A DNA stretch of 64,000 nucleotides from Arsenicibacter sp965247375 (GTDB taxonomy: Bacteria; Bacteroidota; Bacteroidia; Cytophagales; Spirosomataceae), in contig CBDFHU010000078.1 in assembly GCA_965247375.1 (NCBI GenBank), positions 1-64,000 of the forward strand. The letters run 5' to 3'. The position numbers and the translations under genes are program-made. Shown piece after piece: positions 37,781 through 45,419 of the stretch; the stretch's first letter is position 1, and each line of letters opens with the position of its first letter. The notes under the pieces are model-generated. The model was not told the DNA's origin and searched no databases. It worked only from the letters and a program-made list of their open reading frames with translations.

Positions 37781-39754
37781 TTACGGCTTTGGTTCCGCTG
37801 GTTTTGCGGCTTTGGCCGGTGCCGCCAGCGAGTTGATCCATGCGGCAATCTTCAGCGCATCTGCGCGCGGTACCTGTGGCATCGGCGGCATTTCCGTTGC
37901 GTAGTCAGGCCAGTTTGCCGGTTTCGGATTATGAATCAGCTCCACAATCTGTTCGTTCGTGTACCCCCGTTTGGCTACGTCACGGTAGGCTGGGCCCACC
38001 TGACGTTTGTCGGCCTGATGGCAGGCCAGACAGGTATGGCGGGTTAACAGGCCTTTTACTTCTTCGTAGGTCGGGGCTTTGGCTGTTGCTGCCGCTGACA
38101 CTGTTTTAGGGCGACCACTTGGGGTGGCCCCTACGGGGGCGGTTTTGTTGCCTGGTTTGGTGGCCGGCCGTACGGGGGCCAGTTCGCTGACAGGCAGTTT
38201 GGCGCCGTCGGGGATGTTGTTCAGTGTGTAGTAGGCAATCGGGTGAACCAGTGAATGGGAGCCCTCAACCGCACGAACACCGTCGATCGTCAGCTGATGG
38301 ATGTAATACTGGCGCAGGTTATCGACCACCAGACGGGCCTTCATGCCGTCTTCGGATACTTTTATCCCTTTAACTACGTGCTTTTCCTTGTTGATTGTCG
38401 GGCTGCCGTAGACCGGATGGTATTTGTAAATAAAGCTTTCGACGTTGTAAGAGGCCGGATCTTCGGCTGATTTGCGGTCAACCGGTTTGGTGAATTCTAC
38501 CTCAAACCCATCCGGCATCGCCCGCACAGCGCGCATTTCAAACGGTGTCTGTCCGTTCCAGACCAGGCGTTGCAGGCCTTCGTTGGCTTCACCGGCAGAA
38601 CCCCAGCCGCGGTTGGTTTCGCCGACAAACAGCGAGCCGTCTTTTGCCCATGCCATCCGCAGTACACCCGACTGGAAGCCATTCCGGAATTCGATGGCGG
38701 CACCCTGGTACTCGCCTTTCACTTTTTCCAGGAATACCCGTGAAATCTTGCTCATCCCCTGATCACCGACCAGCAGCTGACCGCCGAACGGCCCGAAGTT
38801 ACCTTCCGGAATGGTCAGGATTTCTGAATTCGAAATACCCAGGATACCGTGAGGCAACCAAACCGCCGGCAACTGCACTTGCGGGATTGATTTTTTTACC
38901 TCAAACAGCAGATCCGGCGTTTCGTTAACCACGTTCTCCGGCTTGATGTACCGGCCATTGGCGTCTTTGTTCTGCCGCGGGCTGACTTTTGCATATAACT
39001 GCTCCGTTGTCAGGTTCAGCGGTGAGCCGGGCATGTTCGTCCAGCGCAGACCGCCCGGGTGACCGGTAAACGCGCCCTTCTTCACGTGGATGATACCGCC
39101 CGAACCCTGCCAGTCGCCCTGGTTATCGGCATAGAAAAACTCACCGTCAACGATACCCAGACCGCATGGCGAGCGCATACCCGTTGCCCACGGCTCCATT
39201 TTACCGTCTTCGCTGATTTTCATGGTCCAGCCACGCCACGGGACACGACTTTCGCCCCGCCACCACTCTTCGTCGCCGAAAGCGACGTTACCCGTTACGA
39301 AAAACGTACCGTCCGGCGCAATTTTAGGGCCGAAGCTATATTCATGGTAATGGCCCGAAATCGGCCAGGCATATACTGTTTCAAACACATCGGCTTTACC
39401 ATCCTTGTTGGAGTCAACGAGTTTGGTAAGCTCGCCGCGCTGCGCGCAGTACAGCGCACCATCTTTGTAGACCAATCCCAGAATCTCGTGCAGACCGCTG
39501 GCAAATTTGCGGAAATACGGCTTGCGGCTTGTCGGGTTTTCAACAATCCAGATATCGCCCCGGCGGGTGGCTACACCCAGATCGCCGTTTGGCAGCACCG
39601 TCAGTCCGCCTACTTCGAGCAGGGTGCCTTCGGGAGCCGTTACTTTCAGAATTTTAAAGAAATCTTCCTCTTTCGGAGACTCCTGCGCAACGGCCGGCAG
39701 CACCAGCGCTGACGCCAGGCAAGCGGCCAACAGGAATTTATGTAGTTTTTTCAT
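37781..39754 (-). CDS. PQQ-type sugar dehydrogenase-like protein fused to cytochrome c
   Basis: 657 residues with signal peptide. Residues ~40-400 form a six-bladed propeller as in soluble glucose/sorbosone dehydrogenases (GGLTVLPNGDLGVATRRGDI, SGHYHEYSFGPKIAPDGTF, GMRSPCGLGIVDGEFFYADN). After an Ala/Pro linker (~540-565) comes a small cytochrome c with haem motif CLACH and axial Met in EMPPMPQVP. It probably passes electrons from an oxidised sugar to the respiratory chain. It follows the DUF1080 gene at 39761 by only six bases, so they are one operon. Confidence 0.85.
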   Translation of the reverse strand: MKKLHKFLLAACLASALVLPAVAQESPKEEDFFKILKVTAPEGTLLEVGGLTVLPNGDLGVATRRGDIWIVENPTSRKPYFRKFASGLHEILGLVYKDGALYCAQRGELTKLVDSNKDGKADVFETVYAWPISGHYHEYSFGPKIAPDGTFFVTGNVAFGDEEWWRGESRVPWRGWTMKISEDGKMEPWATGMRSPCGLGIVDGEFFYADNQGDWQGSGGIIHVKKGAFTGHPGGLRWTNMPGSPLNLTTEQLYAKVSPRQNKDANGRYIKPENVVNETPDLLFEVKKSIPQVQLPAVWLPHGILGISNSEILTIPEGNFGPFGGQLLVGDQGMSKISRVFLEKVKGEYQGAAIEFRNGFQSGVLRMAWAKDGSLFVGETNRGWGSAGEANEGLQRLVWNGQTPFEMRAVRAMPDGFEVEFTKPVDRKSAEDPASYNVESFIYKYHPVYGSPTINKEKHVVKGIKVSEDGMKARLVVDNLRQYYIHQLTIDGVRAVEGSHSLVHPIAYYTLNNIPDGAKLPVSELAPVRPATKPGNKTAPVGATPSGRPKTVSAAATAKAPTYEEVKGLLTRHTCLACHQADKRQVGPAYRDVAKRGYTNEQIVELIHNPKPANWPDYATEMPPMPQVPRADALKIAAWINSLAAPAKAAKPAEPKP

Positions 39755-39760
39755 GGACGT

Positions 39761-41614
39761 TTAGAACAAGAGTGAGTAACTAACCTTACCGCCCGTTACC
39801 GGAGCAATCAGCTCCTGACGGCCGTTGACGGTCCGGATAACCGGCGTTGTACCGGCATCCGGACGGATATACCAAAGTCCGTCGATCAGATACAGGCCGT
39901 TGTCGAGTTGTTTGATTACACCGGCTTCGGCAAGGCGGGCGGTCAGGCCGCTGCCCCCGTTTTCGATGGTCACAACGCGCTGAACACCCTGACCGTTTTC
40001 CAGCGGGCGGACAGCGTCGCTCACCAGCGAGCCGTTGGTATAGTACCGGAACGTTGGCTTATCGTTTGCGTCGAGCACGTAGCCTTTCGGGCGATAGCTG
40101 CTGCCGGTCGTATCTTTCGGCCATTCGGCCTGATTACCCGCCAGCTTTGCCAGGAACAGCGACGGTTTGCCCATGTGCTGTACCATACCCAGCGGCCGTG
40201 ATGAGCCATCACCACGGTCGTGCCACATCGGTGTGGAGTCCAGAAACTGACCGCGCCACACCTGTACCAGCGCGCCGTTGTCGAGGTCATACGTATAATA
40301 CACCTGCTCCGGTCCGCTTACAGAAACGGCATGTACCACCCGGTAAGGGCCGCCTTTCGGGCCCTGAATGCCCGGCAGGTCCATAAAGCTGCGCAGAATT
40401 GGGGTTTGGTTGGCATCGACAATAATCGGGTCGGTTTCCGGCTCTTCGCCGATGGCACTGCTCATCACATACTGACGGAAGCCCGGACCGGATACGGCCA
40501 GCCGCATCGATGGCGGAAGCCAGTCAACGGTTTTGGTGTAGGTCAGTTCAAACGGCAGGTTACCGGCCGGCAGGGTAGCCGTTCCTTTTCCTTCCCACTG
40601 GAACGGTTTTACGACCGTTTGGTTGTTGATTTTGAGGTTACCACCACCGCTGTGCAGGGCCAGGTCGAACGCATAGTTGCCCGGTTCGGCTACCTTCAGT
40701 ATGCCTTTGTATTGTACCACAAAGTCGTTGCTCAGGTGGCTGACCGACGGAGTCAGCTCCGGCGCGGTGCCTTTTTCTTCGAAGGCTAGTTTGCTGAGCA
40801 CCGGCTCCTGATCAAACTTATCGAACCGGCCTTTGTAGACCGAAAACGAAATATCGGACAGGTCAGGCCGCACCTTGTCATACGATGTGTACTGAATGTT
40901 CCGGAAGGCTACCGAACCGTGATCGCCCTGGAGCATTAGCGGACCAACGGCTTTTTCGTCGGTAAAGGCTGCGGCGCGGGTCGGGCCGTAGAGTTCAACG
41001 TTTTCGTGCAGCAGTACGCCGTTCAGCTCAACACGCAGCATGCGGGCATTCGCAATTTTCTTACCGGAAGCATCAAAGCGGGGCGCCTGAAAAGAAATTT
41101 TGAGATGTTGCCACAGGCCCGGCGCGCGGCCGGCGTTCTGGTGGGCCGGATAGCCTTCAAACCCTTTGGTGCCTTTAGGCCGCGATTCGTCCCAGCGCTC
41201 GTAGATCGATCCGTTGTCGGTAACCGTCGGATTTTTAACGCCCCAGCTATCGTAAAGCTGGACTTCGTAACGTCCCTGCAAATAAACGCCTGAGTTCGAT
41301 CCTTTGGCAATCATGTAGTCGAGCTCAATGTCCAGATCCCCGTGTTCCATCTTGGTCAGCAGGTTATACTGATCGCCGTAGGTCGGCTTCGGCATCTGGT
41401 TGGCCAGTACGTTATTACCTGGCTGTGCGATCAGGGTGCTTTCCTGGTAGGGATTGGCAGTGACATCACCCACAACCGACCAATTGGCCTGTGCGGGCCG
41501 GAAGGCGCTGAGATCGTTGAGTGGTAAACGTGTTGGCTTCGGTCCGGTCGGCTGGGCGCTTGCCAGGCCTAAACCCAGCAACCAGCAACTGACGCTTGCA
41601 AAACGTAGCAACAT
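39761..41614 (-). CDS. DUF1080 (3-keto-disaccharide hydrolase family) multidomain protein
   Basis: 617 residues, signal peptide ending LASAQ. Residues ~35-245 are a DUF1080/LamG-like domain (MEHGDLDIELDYMIAKGSNSGVYLQGRYE, quoted here only in part: SNSGVYLQGRYEVQLYD; then GPLMLQGDHGSVAFRNI). Residues ~260-380 resemble a PA14 sugar-binding module (LKVAEPGNYAFDLALHSGGG). The last ~220 residues (VYYTYDLDNGALVQVWRG) are of a type seen beside PQQ-like proteins. DUF1080 enzymes cleave 3-keto-glycosides. Its partner 37781-39754 could supply the oxidation. Divergent from another DUF1080 gene at 41750. Confidence 0.85.
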   Translation of the reverse strand: MLLRFASVSCWLLGLGLASAQPTGPKPTRLPLNDLSAFRPAQANWSVVGDVTANPYQESTLIAQPGNNVLANQMPKPTYGDQYNLLTKMEHGDLDIELDYMIAKGSNSGVYLQGRYEVQLYDSWGVKNPTVTDNGSIYERWDESRPKGTKGFEGYPAHQNAGRAPGLWQHLKISFQAPRFDASGKKIANARMLRVELNGVLLHENVELYGPTRAAAFTDEKAVGPLMLQGDHGSVAFRNIQYTSYDKVRPDLSDISFSVYKGRFDKFDQEPVLSKLAFEEKGTAPELTPSVSHLSNDFVVQYKGILKVAEPGNYAFDLALHSGGGNLKINNQTVVKPFQWEGKGTATLPAGNLPFELTYTKTVDWLPPSMRLAVSGPGFRQYVMSSAIGEEPETDPIIVDANQTPILRSFMDLPGIQGPKGGPYRVVHAVSVSGPEQVYYTYDLDNGALVQVWRGQFLDSTPMWHDRGDGSSRPLGMVQHMGKPSLFLAKLAGNQAEWPKDTTGSSYRPKGYVLDANDKPTFRYYTNGSLVSDAVRPLENGQGVQRVVTIENGGSGLTARLAEAGVIKQLDNGLYLIDGLWYIRPDAGTTPVIRTVNGRQELIAPVTGGKVSYSLLF

Positions 41615-41749
41615 TGTTATAGGTAGTAATGAGTAAGAAAAGAAAAAACAGGGTTGAAATTATCGCTTTTCAACGAAAGAGCGGCTACATACCGATTAGA
41701 ATTTGGTTACGATTCGCTTATTTTGGAGCAAAATCCAGTCAAGAGCGTA
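41615..41749. promoter_or_regulatory. Divergent promoter region of the two DUF1080 genes
   Basis: 135 bases between starts at 41614 (minus) and 41750 (plus). On the plus strand TATTTTGG at 41720-41727 resembles the Bacteroidetes -7 box (TAnnTTTG), though the -33 spacing is not canonical. Shared regulation of both DUF1080 genes is likely by position only. Confidence 0.35.
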
Positions 41750-42532
41750 ATGAAAAAAGTAACGACAACCCTATTCCTGAGCCTGTGTGCCATGAGTTTA
41801 GCCATGGCGCAAACGCAGCCGGCCAAACAAACCCCTGAATCAAGCGAAATCTGGGAACCTGTACCACCGGTAATTACCCCCGGTACAACGGGCCCGAACG
41901 CTTCCGGCATTTCGGCACCATCGGACGCCATTATTCTGTTCGACGGTAAAAATTCGGATGCATGGGTAGCGGCCAGAGGCTATTCACCGGACAGCCCGAG
42001 CATCGGCCGCCTCGAATGGCCGATTACAGACGGTATTCTGTATTCGACAAAAGGCTCATCGGCCCGCACCAAGCAGGAATTCGGTGATTTCCAGCTGCAT
42101 ATCGAATTCAAAACACCGGAGAAAGTAGAAGGTAACGGTCAGGGCCGCGGCAACAGTGGTATCTTCCTGCAGGGCCGCTACGAGCTTCAGGTACTCGATA
42201 ACTACAACAACGCTACCTACGTAAACGGTATGGTGGGTTCAATTTACAAGCAGGCGATTCCGCTGGTAAACCCAAGCCGTAAGCCAGGTGAGTGGCAGAC
42301 GTACGACATTATTTACAACCAGCCTAAATTCAATAAGGCCGGTATGATGATGGAGCCGGCGTTCGTTACAGTACTGCTGAACGGTATTCTGGTGCAGAAT
42401 CACGTAGCCATTCGTGGTACAACCGAGTATATCGGTTATCCGAAAGTGAAAGCGCACGACAAAGGCCCTCTGATTCTCCAGGATCACGGTAACCCGGTTG
42501 GTTTCCGCAACATCTGGATCCGCGAACTGTAG
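41750..42532 (+). CDS. DUF1080 (3-keto-disaccharide hydrolase family) protein
   Basis: 260 residues from ATG 41750 (MKKVTTTLFLSLCAMSLAMAQ). A single DUF1080 domain: DAIILFDGKNSDAWVAARG, TKQEFGDFQLHIEFKTP, GNSGIFLQGRYELQVLDNY, and the closing GPLILQDHGNPVGFRNIWIR that is nearly invariant in this family. Characterised relatives hydrolyse or eliminate 3-keto-glucosides in the periplasm. With the larger DUF1080 protein and the secreted Gfo/Idh/MocA oxidoreductase it fits a 3-keto-glycoside pathway. Confidence 0.9.
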   Translation: MKKVTTTLFLSLCAMSLAMAQTQPAKQTPESSEIWEPVPPVITPGTTGPNASGISAPSDAIILFDGKNSDAWVAARGYSPDSPSIGRLEWPITDGILYSTKGSSARTKQEFGDFQLHIEFKTPEKVEGNGQGRGNSGIFLQGRYELQVLDNYNNATYVNGMVGSIYKQAIPLVNPSRKPGEWQTYDIIYNQPKFNKAGMMMEPAFVTVLLNGILVQNHVAIRGTTEYIGYPKVKAHDKGPLILQDHGNPVGFRNIWIREL

Positions 42533-42551
42533 TCAGATCCCGTAACCCGCA

Positions 42552-42631
42552 ATGGATAATGGACAATGGGTAATGGATGATGAATCTCGAAGAGAGCTTC
42601 TCGTAGCCGTTATGCATTGTCCATTATCCAT
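42552..42631. repeat. Inverted repeat ATGGATAATGGACAATG
   Basis: 17-base perfect arms at 42552-42568 and 42615-42631, separated by 46 bases that include further imperfect pairing. It lies between two co-oriented genes. The ATGG/ATAATGG wording recurs within the arms, as in small dispersed palindromes; here it may be a weak terminator. Confidence 0.65.
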
Positions 42632-42657
42632 TTATCATTATACATCATCGGCAAATT

Positions 42658-43557
42658 ATGCGTTACCTACTGATTCTTTTAACGGGCATCTGCCTGACGG
42701 CCATGACGGATAAACCGGCCTATCAGCTTTACAACAAGAAGCTCAAAACCCTTTCGTATGCCAAACTGATACGGCAGGCGGCGGAGGCCGATGTGGTGTT
42801 TTTTGGGGAACTGCACAACAATCCGATCTGTCACTGGCTTCAGCTACAGGTGACGCAGGACATATATAATGCCAAAAACGGGCAGCTGGTCCTGGCCGCC
42901 GAAATGTTTGAAACCGATAATCAGCAGGCGCTGACAGACTACGTACAGGGAAAAATTACCGACAAGGAGTTTGCTGAAAAAGCCCGTCTCTGGAAAAATT
43001 ACCAGACTGATTACCGGCCGCTGGTCGATTTTGCGAAGAAAAACAACCTGGTTTTTGTGGCCTCCAACATACCACGAAAATATGCCAGTCTGGTGGCTAA
43101 ACAAGGGCTGCCGGCACTGGATGCGCTGCCGGCCGATGAGAAAAAACTGATTGCCCCCCTGCCGCTTGAGGTCGATCTGAATCTGCCGGGCTACAAGGCC
43201 ATGCTTGACATGATGGGCACCCACGGCGACAGCAAAGCCACAGCCCCGGCTGACCCCGCCCAACACCCCGCCGCTAATTTTGCGCGGGCACAGGCGGTTA
43301 AAGATGCTGCCATGGCTTATTTCTCCCTGCAACAGCTGGCGCCCGGCTCCGGCAAGACGTTGCTGCACTTCAACGGCGATTATCACTCGAAGAATTTTGA
43401 AGGCATTAGCTGGTACATGCGCAAGCAACGGCCTGACCTGAAGATCTTTACCATTTCGTCGGTTGAGCTCGAAGACATGAGCAAACTGACGGATGAATGC
43501 CGCAACCGCGCTGATGTGGTGGTGACGATTCCGGCCGATATGACGAAGACCTACTAA
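42658..43557 (+). CDS. ChaN-family lipoprotein/haem-binding-like protein
   Basis: 299 residues with a hydrophobic leader (MRYLLILLTGICLTAM). The family signature is clear: DVVFFGELHNNPICHWLQL near residue 50, AAEMFETDNQQAL, and FNGDYHSKNFEGISWYM with the second conserved His. ChaN proteins (PF04187) bind haem or iron at the envelope and are related to Tiki metalloproteases, so protease activity is also possible. One base separates its stop from the MFS gene, so transport and binding are probably linked. Confidence 0.87.
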   Translation: MRYLLILLTGICLTAMTDKPAYQLYNKKLKTLSYAKLIRQAAEADVVFFGELHNNPICHWLQLQVTQDIYNAKNGQLVLAAEMFETDNQQALTDYVQGKITDKEFAEKARLWKNYQTDYRPLVDFAKKNNLVFVASNIPRKYASLVAKQGLPALDALPADEKKLIAPLPLEVDLNLPGYKAMLDMMGTHGDSKATAPADPAQHPAANFARAQAVKDAAMAYFSLQQLAPGSGKTLLHFNGDYHSKNFEGISWYMRKQRPDLKIFTISSVELEDMSKLTDECRNRADVVVTIPADMTKTY

Positions 43558-43558
43558 G

Positions 43559-44737
43559 ATGCCGGCACCCGTTACGCTCAGTAACAGTCAGTTGCTGGTC
43601 ATTGTCGTGGCACAGTTTGCCGGTACCTCGCTCTGGTTTGCCGGCAATGCGGTGTTGCCTGACCTTCAGCCACTATTGCATTCGCCCGGCCTGAATGGCT
43701 GGATTACCTCGGCTGTGCAGCTCGGGTTTATTGCCGGTACGCTTACCTACGCTTTACGGGCCATTGCTGACCGCTTCCCGACAACCCGCGTTTTTTTTAT
43801 TTCTGTACTGATTGCGGCGCTGTTCAATAGCCTTCCGCTGCTGTTGCCGCTGCATGCCGGTGTGGTGCTGCTGAGCCGCTTCGGAACGGGCTTTTTTCTG
43901 GCTGGTGTGTATCCTGTCGGTATGAAAATCGCGGCCGACTGGTTCAGGCCGGTGCTGGGGCGGGCAATGGGCTTTCTGGTCGGAGCCCTGGTACTGGGCA
44001 CGGCTTTCCCGCACCTGATTCGTGGATTGGGCACGGCCTTGCCGTATCAGCAGGTGCTGCTGGCGGTTAGTTTGCTGGCGGTTTCGGGTGGTATATTGCT
44101 GCTGGCCTATATTCCGTCGAAGCCGGTGTCCGGCGCGGCCATGCGGTTCAGCATGCAGGCGTTCGGGGTGCTGATGAAGCCGGGCGGTCTGCGTTCGGCG
44201 GTCTTCGGCTATTTCGGACACATGTGGGAGCTGTATGCCTTGTGGGCTTTTCTGCCGGTCTTGCTGACCTTGTACACAACGGCCCATCCTGATGCCGGTA
44301 TCAACCGGCCGGTCTGGGCCTTTACCGGCATTGCGGCCGGTTTTGTCGGTTGTGCGGCCGGAGGCTTGCTGGCCCTGCGGATTGGTAGTCAGCGCGTGGC
44401 GGTCGGTAACCTGATCGTGTCAGGCTGCTGCCTGTTGCTGGTGCCGGTTACATTGTCGATGCCACCGGCCGTGTTGCTGTTGTTTCTGATGGTATATGGC
44501 ATGTCTCTTGCCGGCGATTCGCCGCAGCTAACCACGCTGGTATCGGTGTATGTCCCGAACGATATTCGCGGAAGTGTGCTGACACTGGTCACCTGCCTTG
44601 GCTTCTCAATCACCATTGTGTCGATTCAGGGGTTGGCCTGGTTGTTAGACCAGACACATCAATCGGTCTGGGCCTTTTATCTGCTTCTGCCCGGGCCGGT
44701 GCTGGGCGTCTGGAGCTTATCAGGAGGCAAAAAATAG
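43559..44737 (+). CDS. MFS transporter
   Basis: 392 residues, about twelve hydrophobic helices. N-terminal SNSQLLVIVVAQFAGTSLWF, motif-A-like loop between helices 2 and 3 (RAIADRFPTTRVFF) and a second half starting near residue 210 (AVFGYFGHMWELYALWAFLP). It is similar in layout to cyanate/nitrate-like MFS members, but the substrate cannot be told. It is immediately after the ChaN gene, so a haem, metal or related small-molecule cargo is possible. Confidence 0.88.
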   Translation: MPAPVTLSNSQLLVIVVAQFAGTSLWFAGNAVLPDLQPLLHSPGLNGWITSAVQLGFIAGTLTYALRAIADRFPTTRVFFISVLIAALFNSLPLLLPLHAGVVLLSRFGTGFFLAGVYPVGMKIAADWFRPVLGRAMGFLVGALVLGTAFPHLIRGLGTALPYQQVLLAVSLLAVSGGILLLAYIPSKPVSGAAMRFSMQAFGVLMKPGGLRSAVFGYFGHMWELYALWAFLPVLLTLYTTAHPDAGINRPVWAFTGIAAGFVGCAAGGLLALRIGSQRVAVGNLIVSGCCLLLVPVTLSMPPAVLLLFLMVYGMSLAGDSPQLTTLVSVYVPNDIRGSVLTLVTCLGFSITIVSIQGLAWLLDQTHQSVWAFYLLLPGPVLGVWSLSGGKK

Positions 44738-44762
44738 TGTATAGCCTGTCAAAGCTGTTTAT

Positions 44763-45368
44763 TTATTCGGCAAACAAAGCCTTCAGGTCAAGGTTGAGGC
44801 CAGGCAGAACGGTACTGGTAAGGGCGTAATCTTCGGTTACCGGGCGCAGCCCGATAAACTCGCCGTCGCGTAATACATACACCAGCAGAAACTTGCTGAC
44901 GGGTTCGATTACCCAATACTCAGGAACACCAGCTTCTTCGTACAGCCGGAACTTAGTATTCATTTCTTTCTGCGTATTACCCGGGGACAGAATTTCGATG
45001 ATTAGATCGGGCGCGCCCAAACAACCCCGTTCGTCAAGTTTGGCTGGGTCGCAAATGACGCATAGGTCGGGTTGTACTACTGTACAAATATCACCATCGA
45101 AGCGTGGCTTTCGCTGGCTGTCGGGTAAGCGCACATCGAAGGGGGCCGTAAACAGCTCGCAGGATTTGCCCGTGAGATAGTTTCCAATTTGTAAAGTTAA
45201 ACGTGCTGACGACCGCTGATGCCGCGTATTTGGGGCCGACATAGGAAAGATTTTCCCCCGCAGGAGTTCAATACGGTCTTCAAACCGCCATTTCAGATAG
45301 TCGGCATAGGTGTAAATACCAAGTGGGTCGAGCTGGGTAAGACTGGTAATCGGCTGGTCGACGGTCAT
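44763..45368 (-). CDS. Uma2 family putative endonuclease
   Basis: 201 residues. PD-(D/E)xK core of the Uma2/DUF820 family: DRIELLRGKIFPMSAPN, VQPDLCVICD, GAPDLIIEILSPGNTQKEMNTK, YEEAGVPEYWVIEP. The Asp and Glu of PDLIIEIL and the preceding Glu would bind metal. The family is very common in cyanobacteria and Cytophagales; its cellular role is unsettled. Convergent with the MFS gene, with a 25-base gap. Confidence 0.88.
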   Translation of the reverse strand: MTVDQPITSLTQLDPLGIYTYADYLKWRFEDRIELLRGKIFPMSAPNTRHQRSSARLTLQIGNYLTGKSCELFTAPFDVRLPDSQRKPRFDGDICTVVQPDLCVICDPAKLDERGCLGAPDLIIEILSPGNTQKEMNTKFRLYEEAGVPEYWVIEPVSKFLLVYVLRDGEFIGLRPVTEDYALTSTVLPGLNLDLKALFAE

Positions 45369-45419
45369 ACGTATAGATACTCAAGCATTGTGTTAAACAA
45401 AAATAACATTTTTTCGGGC

